Part shown: positions 18,537-31,880 of the stretch, piece by piece
How positions within the stretch are numbered: position 1 is the first letter of the stretch
Layout: each line of letters begins with the position of its first letter
Assembly: GCF_027474825.1 (NCBI RefSeq)
Contig: NZ_CP107030.1
Span: 3,531,001-3,595,000 of the forward strand
Length of the DNA: 64,000 bases
Reading direction: 5' to 3'
Origin: Maribacter halichondriae
GTDB lineage: Bacteria; Bacteroidota; Bacteroidia; Flavobacteriales; Flavobacteriaceae
Notes under the pieces: generated by a model
Told to the model about the DNA's origin: nothing
Seen by the model: only the letters and a program-made list of their open reading frames with translations
The model's database searches: none
Program-made: the position numbers and the translations under genes

Positions 18537-20802
18537 ATGGCATTTGATATCGAGATGATCAAAGGCGTTTATGCCACCATGGCCGATAGGGTGAACAAGG
18601 CCCGAGAAATTGTTGGCAAACCGCTTACCCTTTCAGAAAAAATTCTTTATTCGCATTTATGGGAAGGAACTCCGACCCAGGCTTTTACCAGGGGAAAGGA
18701 CTATGTCGATTTTGCCCCTGATCGGATAGCTTGTCAAGATGCAACCGCCCAGATGGCACTGTTACAGTTCATGCAGGCGGGAAAGAAAAAAGTGGCGGTG
18801 CCTACTACGGTGCACTGTGACCATTTGATTCAGGCAAAAAGTGGAGCTGCGGCTGATTTACGAACAGCGAACAGTACGAGTGCCGAAGTCTTCGATTTCT
18901 TGGAATCGGTATCGAACAAATACGGAATCGGTTTTGGAAACCCGGAGCCGGAATCATCCATCAGGTCGTACTTGAAAACTATGCTTTTCCTGGGGGAATG
19001 ATGATCGGAACCGATTCACATACGGTGAATGCCGGTGGATTGGGTATGGTAGCCATCGGAGTCGGTGGAGCCGATGCCGTAGATGTAATGGCCGGAATGG
19101 CCTGGGAATTAAAGTTTCCCAAATTGATCGGTGTAAAATTGACCGGGAATATTTCAGGTTGGACTTCCGCTAAAGATGTCATTCTAAAAGTTGCTGGAAT
19201 ACTGACCGTAAAAGGAGGTACTGGTGCCATTGTAGAATATTTTGGAGAAGGTGCCAAAAACCTTTCCTGTACCGGAAAAGGTACTATCTGTAACATGGGT
19301 GCGGAAATTGGAGCAACTACTTCTACGTTTGGTTATGATGCATCGATGGAGCGTTATTTGCGCGCCACTGACAGAAGTGATATTGCCGATGCCGCCAACG
19401 CTGTTAAGGAACATTTGACCGCGGATCCCGAAGTATATGCGAATCCAGAAGATTATTTTGATCAACTTATCGAAATCAATTTGGATGAATTGCGTCCGCA
19501 TTTGAACGGACCGTTTACACCAGATTTGGCAACTCCGGTAGGTCAGTTAGGGGAGAAGGCTAGAGCGAATGGATGGCCTATACAAGTTGATTGGGGTCTG
19601 ATAGGATCTTGTACCAATTCCTCGTATGAAGATTTGACACGGGCGGCTTCTATTGCGAAACAGGCGGTCGACAAAAAGATAAAACCAAAATCGGATTTCG
19701 GAATCAATCCCGGTTCGGAACAGATTCGTTTTACCGCGGAGCGGACGGCCTACTTCAGGTATTCGAAAATGTAGGTGCTACGATTTTTACGAACGCCTGC
19801 GGACCATGTATCGGCCAATGGGACCGTAGTGACCTGAAAGGGGACGAAAAGAATACGATTGTACACTCCTTCAACAGAAACTTTTCAAAAAGAGCGGATG
19901 GCAACCCGAATACACATGCCTTTGTTGGATCCCCTGAAATGGTAGCCGCAATCGCAATTTCGGGTCGTTTGGATTTTGACCCGATGAACGACACCTTGAT
20001 AAACGAAGACGGCCAAGAAGTAAAACTCGATGAGCCATTGGGCATTGAATTGCCACCCAATGGATTCGATGTGGAAGATGCCGGTTATCTTGAACCTGAT
20101 GCCGATGGTTCTGGTGTCGAAGTCAAGGTAAGCCCGACTTCGGAGCGCTTACAATTGTTAGACCCTTTTCTGCCCATAACCAACGAGCAGTTACAAGGAA
20201 TGAAATTATTGATCAAAGCCTTTGGTAAATGTACCACGGACCACATCTCTATGGCCGGGCCTTGGTTGCGTTTTAGAGGACATTTGGATAATATAGCCAA
20301 CAACACCCTTATTGGCGCCGTAAACGCGTTCAATAAGAAAACAAACTTTGTAAAGAACCAATTGACCGGAGAATATGGTGGCGTCCCAGATACCCAAAGG
20401 GCATACAAGGCAAAGGGAATCAGAACGATAGTTGTGGGCGACCATAATTATGGGGAAGGTTCTTCAAGAGAACATGCTGCCATGCAACCTCGCCATCTTG
20501 GGGTCGCTGCGGTATTGGTAAAATCGTTTGCCAGAATTCATGAGACGAACCTTAAGAAACAAGGTATGTTGGCCCTTACTTTTGCCAATGAGCAGGATTA
20601 TGATCTGATTCAAGAAGATGACACTTTTAATTTTGTGGACATTGCCGAATTCGCACCTGACAAGCCTTTGACCATAGAAGTGGTTCATAAGGATGGAAGC
20701 AAAGATAACATCAAAGCGAACCATACCTATAATGCTGCACAAATTGGTTGGTTCAACGAAGGCTCTGCCCTCAATGTTATCAAAAGGGAGAATGCTGCTT
20801 AA
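18537..20802 (+). CDS. acnA: Aconitate hydratase, two frameshifts
   Basis: Start [19 protein letters not shown] at 18537; reconstructed length about 755 residues. TCA-cycle aconitase of the mitochondrial type, with a [4Fe-4S] site: cysteines are visible in the [10 protein letters not shown] and [10 protein letters not shown] segments. The swivel domain carries [18 protein letters not shown]. The frame breaks at T run 18932-18935 (one short; corrected [15 protein letters not shown]) and at G run 19743-19744 (one short; corrected [20 protein letters not shown]). Both corrections restore highly conserved text, so sequence error is far more likely than loss of this enzyme. Confidence 0.9.
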
Positions 20803-20824
20803 ATAATTTGAAAGAGTTACCAAA

Positions 20825-20852
20825 AACTCCCGATGATTATCGGGAGTTTTTT
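20825..20852 (+). terminator. Rho-independent terminator after aconitase
   Basis: Perfect 10-bp stem AACTCCCGAT / ATCGGGAGTT with loop GATT, followed by a T run. Confidence 0.9.
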
Positions 20853-20874
20853 AGTTTTGATAAAACCCCGCTGA

Positions 20875-21438
20875 ATGAAGATTAAAAAAAGGACTGTTCT
20901 TAATGTACTGCTTATAGGGGCGATCTTGTCTTTTTTTGTAACACCACTTGGAGACTTCAGTAAAGAGTTATTGAATAAATGGTTTGCCACCACGCCTACA
21001 ATTATCAAGCCTGAAAATCGAGGGCAACTATCTGATTACGATTGGAGGCTGAAAGATGCGAATTGGGATTTCTTCAGTTTTGAAAAATCTAAGGGAAGGG
21101 TAGTTTTTATCAATTTTTGGGCCTCTTGGAACTTGCCTTCCAGGGCCCAAATGGACGATATTCAAAAACTATATGAAAAATACAAGGGAAGGGTTGACTT
21201 TTATATCATAACCGATGAAGAAAGAGAACTACCGGAAGAATTTATCAAAAGAAAGGGATATACGTTTCCGATTACCTATCTTATCGTTGGTGATAAAAGT
21301 CCGATGGAACTTTTGAAACCTCCAGGGTCCTATATACTTGATAAAAATGGTCGTATGGCCGTACATCAAAAAGCTATTTCCGATTGGAACAATGATACGG
21401 TATATGGGCTAATAGACGAGCTGTTGGCAGCCAAATAG
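20875..21438 (+). CDS. Thioredoxin-fold TlpA-like protein lacking the CxxC motif
   Basis: 187 residues with one N-terminal membrane anchor or uncleaved signal (residues about 9-24). The TlpA-like fold is clear from GRVVFINFWASWNLPSRAQM and YKGRVDFYIITDEE. The position of the redox pair W-C-x-x-C reads W-N-L-P-S, so both cysteines are absent and thiol-disulfide exchange cannot occur. The ending PPGSYILDKNGRMAVHQKAI is normal for the family. A binding or scaffolding role is possible. Located 72 bp after acn with a terminator between, convergent with the carotenoid operon. Confidence 0.8.
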   Translation: MKIKKRTVLNVLLIGAILSFFVTPLGDFSKELLNKWFATTPTIIKPENRGQLSDYDWRLKDANWDFFSFEKSKGRVVFINFWASWNLPSRAQMDDIQKLYEKYKGRVDFYIITDEERELPEEFIKRKGYTFPITYLIVGDKSPMELLKPPGSYILDKNGRMAVHQKAISDWNNDTVYGLIDELLAAK

Positions 21439-21439
21439 A

Positions 21440-21889
21440 CTACTTCTTGAAGTACTTGAAGGGTACGAACAACATTCCGAAACATTCACCTTCTTCTTTC
21501 CCTAGATGTTTATGATGGATTTTATGGGCCCTGCGTACGCCTCTGGCGTACCAATTGTTGGCATTTCTGAACATTTTAAAGCGCTGATGGATAAAAATAT
21601 CGTGCACCAAGAAGTAGGCGATACCATAGGCCAGAATTCCAAATCCTAAAGGCCATCCGTACCAAAAATCGGTCTGTGCGCCCAAATAAAAGAACACCAT
21701 GCTTACAATGGCATAAAAAATGAAAAAGGCATCGTTTCTCTCGAACCATGAATCATGGTCTTTCTTGTGGTGATCTTGGTGAAGACTCCAAAGAAATCCG
21801 TGCATAATATATTTATGGGTGAACCAAGCCATAAATTCCATGATGGAAAAAGTACCTAAAAAAATCAATATCCAAATCAGTATTTTCAT
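21440..21889 (-). CDS. crtZ: Beta-carotene hydroxylase
   Basis: 149 residues, integral-membrane diiron hydroxylase of the fatty-acid hydroxylase superfamily. The histidine boxes are HKYIMH, HQDHH, HDIFIH and HKIHHKH. It adds 3-hydroxyl groups to the beta-ionone rings, turning beta-carotene into zeaxanthin. Last gene of merR-crtI-crtB-crtZ; its start lies 1 bp after the crtB stop, implying translational coupling. A lycopene cyclase is not in this window and must be elsewhere if zeaxanthin is made. Confidence 0.92.
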   Translation of the reverse strand: MKILIWILIFLGTFSIMEFMAWFTHKYIMHGFLWSLHQDHHKKDHDSWFERNDAFFIFYAIVSMVFFYLGAQTDFWYGWPLGFGILAYGIAYFLVHDIFIHQRFKMFRNANNWYARGVRRAHKIHHKHLGKEEGECFGMLFVPFKYFKK

Positions 21890-21890
21890 T

Positions 21891-22730
21891 CTAGAATAAA
21901 TTTAATTTATAATTGACATACGATTTTGCCAAAAGTCCGAATTTTTGATAGTTGGGTACGCGAATCCGTGCATTCTTGATTTCTAATGAAGGTGTGTTTT
22001 CAAGCTTCTTTAGCAGTTTATAATAATATTTATAGGCCGTATACACGCCAAATTTTGCTTCTTGTGGCAATTGAACGATACCGGAATATCCCAAGTGAAA
22101 ATCATTTTTAATTTCATTGATGATTTTCTGTTTGGATGCTTCATCCAATTCCGACAAATTAGTATTCGGGAAATAGGTACGGTTCAGATGCTCGAAATCG
22201 GCTTTTAAATCCCTTAGAAAATTGACCTTTTGAAAAGCTGAGCCCAAGGCCATTGCTGTTTCTTTTAAATCTTCATATCTTTTTTCTTCTCCTTTGACAA
22301 AGACTTTTAAGCACATGAGCCCGACAACATCTGCCGAGCCATATATGTATTCCCGATATTCCTCCTCGGTGTGATATCCGGTCTTGGTCAAGTCCATGCG
22401 CATACTCTTCATAAAGGCCGATACCAAATGCCAAGGGATGCCGAAGCTATGATAGGTATGTTGAAAGGAATTCAAAATAGGATTTAAACTAATCTTATCC
22501 GATACTGCGGCTTCCAAGTCTTTTTCAAACTTGTCAAAGAGTTTTTCTTTCTCATAATCATGAAATGTATCCACAATTTCATCGGCAAAGCGAACAAAGC
22601 CATAAATATTATAGATATGCCCCCTTATAGAGATGTCCAACATTTTGGTAGCCAGCGCAAAGGAGGTGCTGTAAGACTCTGTAACGAGCTTACTGCAAGA
22701 ATAGGAAACATTGTCGAAAATCGATTTCAT
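21891..22730 (-). CDS. crtB: Phytoene synthase
   Basis: 279 residues of the squalene/phytoene synthase family. Two Asp-rich motifs for Mg-diphosphate binding are visible: DEIVDTFHD and DLKADFEHLNRTYFP. It condenses two geranylgeranyl diphosphates to phytoene, the first committed step of C40 carotenoids. 9 bp follow the crtI stop. Confidence 0.93.
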   Translation of the reverse strand: MKSIFDNVSYSCSKLVTESYSTSFALATKMLDISIRGHIYNIYGFVRFADEIVDTFHDYEKEKLFDKFEKDLEAAVSDKISLNPILNSFQHTYHSFGIPWHLVSAFMKSMRMDLTKTGYHTEEEYREYIYGSADVVGLMCLKVFVKGEEKRYEDLKETAMALGSAFQKVNFLRDLKADFEHLNRTYFPNTNLSELDEASKQKIINEIKNDFHLGYSGIVQLPQEAKFGVYTAYKYYYKLLKKLENTPSLEIKNARIRVPNYQKFGLLAKSYVNYKLNLF

Positions 22731-22739
22731 CGGCGATTG

Positions 22740-24197
22740 TCAATTGTTTTTATATATGAGTTCTGAAACCAATTTTCCTGAAATCAGTGCAGGCGGCACA
22801 CCGGGACCGGGCACCGTCAACTGTCCTGTAAAATAGAGGCTCTCGACTTTATTACTTTTTAGTTTGGGCCTAAGAAAAGCGGTTTGCATCAATGTGTTGG
22901 CCATTCCGTAGGCATTTCCTTTATATGAATTATATTCCGACACAAAATCGTTGATACAGAAAGATTCTTTGAAAATAACGTGCTCCGTAACCGTTTGACC
23001 CGTTTTGTCTTGAAACCTGGCCATAATAATATCAAAATACTGCGACCGTAATTCAGGAGTATCTTCAAGACCTGGAGCCAAGGGAACTAAAAAGAACCCG
23101 GTTTCACAACCTTCCGGAGCCATACTGGCATCGGTTATCGATGGAAAATTAGCATAAAACAAGGGATCGGTCGGCCATTTCGGATGATCATAGATTTCTT
23201 CGGCGTGCAGCTCAAAATCGGTATCAAAAAACAAATTGTGGTGCTCGATATTTTTCAATTTCGTATCGAAGCCTACATAAAACAATAGCGACGAGGGGGC
23301 GAAGGTTTTTTTGCTCCAATAATTTTCAGAATACTGGCGGTGCACAGCATCCAATAGGGTTTCGGAATGATGGTAATCTGCACCACTAAGCACTATGTCT
23401 GCTTCTATATCTTGATTTTTTACCTGTATTCCCAGAACTTTTTCGTTCGAAACATGTATCTTTTCAACAGTGGCATCGGTATAAATCTTGACCCCTAATT
23501 CTTCCGCGAGACTTCGCATCGCCTTAATAATTTCGTACATACCTCCTTTCGGATGCCAAGTACCAAGTCCAAAATCGGCAAAATTCATGAAGTTGTAGAA
23601 AGAAGGGGTATCGCTGGGTTTTGCGCCCAAAAAAAGTACGGGAAACTCAAGCGTCGAAACAAGTTTTGGATTTTTGAATTTCTTTCTGACCTGTCCACTG
23701 ATGGTCTTGAAAAACTGGTCTACCTTCAAGATGGTTTCTTTGGTCACCAGTTCAAAGGGTGATAGTCCCGGTCTCAATACCACTTTATTAATGGCAATAT
23801 CATAGTTTTCTTGAGCCTCTAAAATGAACTGTCTCAGTTTTGCCGAACTACCTTTTTCAATGCGTTCAAATTCTACGCATATTTTGTCCATACTGTCGCC
23901 AATGGTAATCTCGTCGTCTGAAAAGAAGATTTTATATGCCGGGCTTAGTTTATCCAACTGATAGTAATCCGATGTTTTTTTGCCAAAATCGGCGAAGAAC
24001 TTATCGAAAATATCGGGCATCCAGTACCAACTGGGGCCGATGTCAAAGGTGAATCCGTCCTTATTTAGTTGTCGCGCCCTGCCTCCTACGGTCGTGTTCT
24101 TTTCATAGATAGAAACATCGTATCCCATTTGGCTCAAATAGCAAGAGGCCGAAAGGGATGAAAATCCTGAACCTATGATGATTACTTTCTTTGGCAT
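22740..24197 (-). CDS. crtI: Phytoene desaturase
   Basis: 485 residues. N-terminal FAD-binding Rossmann motif KVIIIGSGFSSLSASCYL and the C-terminal carotenoid-oxidase signature TVPGPGVPPALISGKLV. Converts phytoene to lycopene by successive desaturations at the membrane. It starts 13 bp after the merR stop. No membrane helix is predicted, as usual for CrtI. Confidence 0.93.
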   Translation of the reverse strand: MPKKVIIIGSGFSSLSASCYLSQMGYDVSIYEKNTTVGGRARQLNKDGFTFDIGPSWYWMPDIFDKFFADFGKKTSDYYQLDKLSPAYKIFFSDDEITIGDSMDKICVEFERIEKGSSAKLRQFILEAQENYDIAINKVVLRPGLSPFELVTKETILKVDQFFKTISGQVRKKFKNPKLVSTLEFPVLFLGAKPSDTPSFYNFMNFADFGLGTWHPKGGMYEIIKAMRSLAEELGVKIYTDATVEKIHVSNEKVLGIQVKNQDIEADIVLSGADYHHSETLLDAVHRQYSENYWSKKTFAPSSLLFYVGFDTKLKNIEHHNLFFDTDFELHAEEIYDHPKWPTDPLFYANFPSITDASMAPEGCETGFFLVPLAPGLEDTPELRSQYFDIIMARFQDKTGQTVTEHVIFKESFCINDFVSEYNSYKGNAYGMANTLMQTAFLRPKLKSNKVESLYFTGQLTVPGPGVPPALISGKLVSELIYKNN

Positions 24198-24210
24198 GCG
24201 AGAACGAATT

Positions 24211-25113
24211 TTAAAATTCTTTGCAAATCTCTTGTATAGAAGTAAACGTACGAATATAACTTGGTAATGTTTCTTTCTTTAGATATTGTGTTTGATATCC
24301 CATTAACCAAAGTTGTGATGAATTGCCTTCATCTTTCATCATTTTATCAAAATCCTTCAGATACTTGTTTATTCTTTCCTTATTGGGTACTACCGTAAAA
24401 TAAGAGACAAAAACCAGATTGTCAAAGTATTTCATTACATCTCTCAGGTTTTCAAGCGGCACGGTTTGGCCTAGGTAAATTGATTTATACCCGTTACGCA
24501 CGATTTCATAATTAACATACAATAATCCTATTTCATGAATCTCGTTTTCAGGAAGATAAGGTACGAAGACCCTATCTTGTTTGACAGGTTCTACGTGTTG
24601 TAGTTTTTCTGTATTGATATGTATTTTTTGTTTTATCAACCCGGTAATAAAGTGTTCATTAGCGGGAGTAACCGAATCGGTCTGCCACAACATTCCGATT
24701 TCATTAAGTAGGGGAACAAATATTTCACTGAAAATTTCTTGAAAGGTTTTTTCCGCCAACAGCCCATCATACGTATTAAAGAATAATGTCTGGTCAAAAT
24801 TGACCATGGCTAACTTAAAAGCATTAATGGCGTGACTCTTTATCGTACTGTTCGCCGCTAAGGCTTTGACAGTAACCGGAATTTCCTTTTCAGGAATTTT
24901 CGCAATTTTGGAGATTTTGTAACCATTGTTGTAAAGAAGTGTGATATTCAGCAATTTTTGCAGACTTGCCAGACTATAGGTCCTTATATTGGTACTTGTT
25001 CTTTCGGGTTCCAATAAATCGTATCGTTTTTCCCAGATTCGAATGGTGTGCGCCTTAATGCCTGAAAGATTTTCGAGGTCTTTTATGCTAAAATACTTTT
25101 TTACATTGTTCAT
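24211..25113 (-). CDS. MerR-family regulator with B12-binding domain (CarH-like)
   Basis: 300 residues. The MerR winged helix-turn-helix occupies about residues 8-75 (FSIKDLENLSGIKAHTIRIW). A helical B12-cap and Rossmann domain follow. The CarA/CarH cobalamin hallmark W-x9-EH is intact (MLWQTDSVTPANEH), and the base-off loop reads EIHEIG, i.e. ExHxxG where DxHxxG is usual, with the axial His retained. CarH proteins repress carotenoid genes in the dark using adenosylcobalamin and release DNA in light. First gene of the crt operon, so it would also control itself. B12 dependence is inferred from motifs. Confidence 0.85.
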   Translation of the reverse strand: MNNVKKYFSIKDLENLSGIKAHTIRIWEKRYDLLEPERTSTNIRTYSLASLQKLLNITLLYNNGYKISKIAKIPEKEIPVTVKALAANSTIKSHAINAFKLAMVNFDQTLFFNTYDGLLAEKTFQEIFSEIFVPLLNEIGMLWQTDSVTPANEHFITGLIKQKIHINTEKLQHVEPVKQDRVFVPYLPENEIHEIGLLYVNYEIVRNGYKSIYLGQTVPLENLRDVMKYFDNLVFVSYFTVVPNKERINKYLKDFDKMMKDEGNSSQLWLMGYQTQYLKKETLPSYIRTFTSIQEICKEF

Positions 25114-25134
25114 ATATTTGAACTAAACTTTAAA

Positions 25135-25169
25135 CAAATTTAATATTTTTATCTATGTTGTTAATACAA
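25135..25169 (-). promoter_or_regulatory. Candidate promoter of the merR-crt operon
   Basis: On the minus strand TAAATTTG (25135-25142) fits TAnnTTTG, with TTG at 25167-25169; the 24-bp gap is a little long. The -7 element is 22 bp from the start codon. Confidence 0.4.
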
Positions 25170-25213
25170 GATCAAGTTAATTTTTTATAAAGATCGACTA
25201 TTAGGGTTTAAAA

Positions 25214-25241
25214 AATGTTTCAAACTTAAGTTCGAAACATT
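25214..25241. promoter_or_regulatory. 28-bp near-perfect palindrome, candidate operator
   Basis: The half-site AATGTTTCAAACTT is repeated inverted with one mismatch, about 100 bp upstream of the merR start. It could be the operator of the CarH-like regulator. On the minus strand it is also followed by a T run, so a terminator for upstream transcription is the alternative. Confidence 0.45.
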
Positions 25242-25311
25242 GTCTTATGGGGGTCCTGAAGCTCAGGTAGAGCTTTCACGGTCAAGATGACGATGGAATA
25301 TTTAACATAAA

Positions 25312-25336
25312 AAAGCCAAGCAAACTGCTTGGCTTT
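25312..25336 (-). terminator. Terminator of tRNA-Leu
   Basis: Perfect 10-bp stem AAAGCCAAGC / GCTTGGCTTT; on the minus strand it is followed by a T run (25308-25313 complement) just after the tRNA. Confidence 0.8.
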
Positions 25337-25339
25337 CTG

Positions 25340-25423
25340 TGCGCACGAGAAGACTCGAACTTCCACGGCCTAGTGGCCACCAGCCCCTCAAGCTGGCGCG
25401 TCTACCAATTCCGCCACGTGCGC
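25340..25423 (-). tRNA. tRNA-Leu (GAG)
   Basis: 84 nt with acceptor stem GCGCACG/CGTGCGC, D-arm GGAATTGGTAGACGC, anticodon stem CCAGC/GCTGG with loop TTGAGGG (anticodon GAG), a long class II variable arm (TGGCCACTAGGCCG) and T-loop TTCGAGT. CCA is not encoded. Confidence 0.93.
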
Positions 25424-25674
25424 ATGGTTTTAGAATGCAAATATAATGCGGTTTTCGGTTTCAAAAAATGTATTTTGATCTTAAAATGTCATTCTAAGTT
25501 CAACGTAGTCCAATACTCTCATGATAAGAAAATCAATTTTTGTTTGACCCCTTATCTTTAGTTTTCCGATAGTTAGGAAATTGTTCTTCAATATGTTCTC
25601 AAATCATTGGTTTTAATACTTCTCAATAATTGAATAGAAGAAAGTGATCAAAAGTTTTGAAAACGCAAAGACCT

Positions 25675-26819
25675 TCAACGTTTAATGTAGAAGTAACCCT
25701 GATGCCTCATATTTAAATCATGAAGTTCAAGTAGATAGAAGTACGTGCCTTCAGGTAGAATTTTGGTGACTGATTCTCTATTGGCGTTCCCTGTAAATTC
25801 GTCTTGATAGTTGGACATTTCATATACCAATTTGCCCGTTTTATCATAAATCATTATTCTATTTTTTGGAGATTGTCTTGTTGTCTTAATAATAAGGTTA
25901 TCGTTAGCTCCATCTGAGTTTGGGGTTATTACATAATTTCCAGGCATGTTATCACTTAATTCAAAAAGAGTTCCTACGGTAAAAATATTATAGTCATTCG
26001 CATTAAAAGTATTAGAACTGACCTTGCCTTTTTCTGGACTACCCTCTATTGTGGTATTACCAAGATTTTCCCACTGTTCGTTATTCTTGCTCCAACCAAC
26101 TACAATTACATTTTCTAGTTTATCAATTTTAGAAGAAAGATCACTCTCGGCATCCCAGGTTAAAGTTATTTGAATAATTCCCGAGGTTGTAAGACTCCAG
26201 AATTCCTTTGAATTAATTTCACCTATACTAATGGGTTTTTTAGACGTATCAAAACTCTTATATAGGCTTTCAGGATTGCTGGGATTCTCGTAATAGTATT
26301 CGCATTTTGCGAAGAATGTTCCATCTATGAATCTAATACCTAAAGGGCGTAATTTGGCCTGATTGCCTATAGGAAAGGTAAACTCTCTTTGTCCCTCAAT
26401 TGCAACATGGCCGTCTATTTTTGAAAGATCGACTGCCCCTTCATAAGATGATTTCTTTACCAACCGAACGTAGACGTTCTTGTCATTTCTTGTTGTTTTA
26501 ATATCACCGTAGATAAAATTGAGTGAATTACAAACCGTGATTGGGATGTCTATAAAAAGATGATTCTCCACTGCTATTTCAAGATCGTAAAAAAACGGAC
26601 TAAAAGCACCTGAAATCAAAGACTGGTTCTCATTATAGAAACCTACTAGACCTTTACTCTCAGAAAAAGCACCATCATTAACCAAATTCGAATAAAATCC
26701 GATAGTGCCATTATTATGGACTTGAACATTGCCAAAATTATGAAAGGTATCTTGCCCTTGGGAAAAATAACCTTGAAATAAGCACAATAAAAAAGTAAAA
26801 GATTTATGATATACCTTCA

Positions 26820-26820
<1 letters not shown>
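25675..26820 (-). CDS. T9SS-exported protein with gliding-motility-associated C-terminal domain
   Basis: 381 residues with a signal peptide (about 1-22). The C-terminal 85 residues (NYVITPNSDGANDNLIIK; KNRIMIYDKTGKLVYEMSNY; LPEGTYFYLLELHD; GYFYIKR) form the CHU_C/TIGR04131 type B sorting domain used by the type IX secretion system. The middle (GFYSNLVNDGAFSESKGLVG; VAIEGQREFTFPIGNQ) is beta-rich and typical of surface proteins. Its ATG overlaps the stop of the collagen-like gene (TAATG), so the two are translationally coupled and probably act together on the surface. Confidence 0.85.
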
Positions 26821-29737
<2,917 letters not shown>

Positions 29738-30053
29738 AGTTTGGTTGATGATGTTTTTATTGAGAGCAATGATAACTAAACAGACTACAGATACAGAAAA
29801 TATGTTGTGAAATAGTAAGAAAAGTATGTATAATACAAAATTAGTGAGGTGGGAATAATCTTTCGAAGGATGTAATGGATATTTTCCTATTTTCTAAAAC
29901 CCCTATATATCTGATATTCAATAACTTTATTCGGAGTTACAAGAAAGGGTTTTTGATATGAGAATTATCTAGGCACTTTAATTTTACTTTCCGGAAAGTC
30001 TTTTTTTAGAAAATTACATCGCTCTTTTTAATCCAAATAGAAATCTGGCGTAC
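29738..30053. other. AT-rich intergenic, no gene seen
   Basis: Upstream region of the collagen-like gene on the minus strand. No open frame, tRNA or strong hairpin was found. Confidence 0.4.
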
Positions 30054-30160
30054 TCATAATTTCGCACGAATTTTCTTTTCTAGATATTTTTTATCAAAGT
30101 TTGAAAGACTCATTCCTTCAAGATAATCTTCTCGTAGTGATAGTAACATAGGATGCAAAA
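30054..30160 (-). pseudogene. Short 3' gene remnant left of the IS
   Basis: The frame encodes FLHPMLLSLREDYLEGMSLSN and on to KKIRAKL before a stop. It is protein-like, and the frame enters the IS left end with no native start. It looks like the tail of a gene cut by IS-associated deletion. Family unknown; it cannot be shown to be the other half of fic. Confidence 0.3.
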
Positions 30161-30304
30161 AACGGGCATAGTATACCACCCCGGGCGGGTTAAGGTGAGC
30201 ATAGCGTGGCGGGGCAAAGTGAGCCACCCCGGGCGGACGAAAGTGAACCACTAAAAAATCGATTCTATTTGTGGGTTACCATCGGTTCTTTTGTAAAAAA
30301 GACG

Positions 30305-31848
30305 ATGGCAAACAAACAGATAGATATGCGCAAGGCAAAACAGATTTTCAAATTGCACGGCGATGGCGCGAGCAAACGGGGCATCAGCAAGCAGCTGGGC
30401 CTCTCCCGCAATACCGTAACCAAGTACATCGACTTCTTCAAGCGGTACAAGCTGACTTCCTATGAGGTGTCCGCAATGACCCTGGAGGAGATCCACAGGC
30501 TTTTCCGGTCGGACCAAAAGCCCAAGAGCGAACAATTGAAGACCCTAGAGAAGTACTTTCCCTATTTTGACAGGGAGCTACGCAGGACGGGTGTTACCAA
30601 GCAATTGTTATGGGAGGAATATTACGAGAAGCACCCCGACGGCTTCAAGCTCTCACAGTTCAGGTACTGGTATCGGGAATGGACAAAGGAAGTCTCCCCC
30701 GTAATGCACTTTACCCACAAAGCGGGCGACAAGCTATTCATAGATTTTACGGGGAAAAAGCTTGTTATCGTAGATAGACATACGGGGGAGCTGCAAGAAC
30801 TGGAAGTCTACGTATGCGTATTGGGAAGTAGCCAATATACCTATGTCGAGGCCTGTGCCAGCCAAAAACTGGAAGACTTCATGCGCTGTACCGAGAACGC
30901 CCTCTGGTTCTACGGCGGCGTCCCCCGAGCAATGGTTACGGACAACCTTAAATCGGCCGTTACCAAGAGCAGTCGTTACGAGCCCAAGGTCAACGAGACA
31001 TTTGCCGATTTCGCCGAGCACTACGAAACGGCCGTGCTTCCCACAAGGGCTTACAGGCCGAGGGACAAGGCCATCGTAGAGAATGCCGTCCGGATAATCT
31101 ATACCCGGGTGTTCGCGCCTTTGCGCAACCAGGCCTTCCATTCCATAACCGAAATCAACAAAGCCATATCGGAACTATTGAAAACACACAACGACAGGTC
31201 GTTCAGGGGAAGGAGTACTCCCGGTACTCGTTGTTCAAGGAAGTGGAACGGCAAGAACTCAAGTCCCTTCCATTGAAGCGGTACGAGATAAGATCCTACG
31301 CAAAGGGGACCGTCCACAAGAACAGCCACATCTACCTTGGCAAGGACAAGCATTATTACAGCGTACCCTATCGGCACATCGGCAAGCGGATCGAGATCGT
31401 CTACACCCATAGCTTCGTCGAGATATACCACAGGCACGAACGCCTTGCCGCCCATACAAGGAAAAGGCAGAAGTACGGGTATACCACCATGGCGGAGCAT
31501 ATGCCATCGCACCATCGGTTCGTCAGCGAATGGAGCAGCGAGAAGTTCATCGCCTGGGCAGGGCATATCGGCGACCATTGCAAGGGATACATCATCGGGA
31601 TACTCGACAAGAAACAACATCCAGAACAGTCCTATAAGTCCTGTCTGGGCATACTCCACTTGGCCAAGAAAGTAGGAAACCAGCGCTTGGACAATGCCTG
31701 CAGGCGCGCATCCGACTATGGGGCATACAATTACAAAATGGTAGAGCGTATCCTGAAAAAGGGGTGGGACGTCCTTGAAGACGACCCACTGGACAAAACC
31801 GAGGTGCCCGACCATGAAAACATCAGGGGAGGGAACTATTACAAATAA
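30305..31848 (+). CDS. istA: IS21 transposase IstA, one frameshift
   Basis: Start at 30305 (MANKQIDMRKAKQIFKLHGD). An N-terminal HTH (ASKRGISKQLGLSRNTVTKY) precedes the DDE core with Asp in LFIDFTGKK, Asp in AMVTDNLKS and Glu in AIVENAVR. The frame breaks at 31210-31211, where one A appears missing; correction gives RSFRGKEYSRYSLFKEVERQ and a full protein of about 514 residues. Followed 32 bp later by istB. Probably intact in reality. Confidence 0.88.
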
Positions 31849-31880
31849 TAATCGCTTAACAATAATTAAAAACAAGTATC

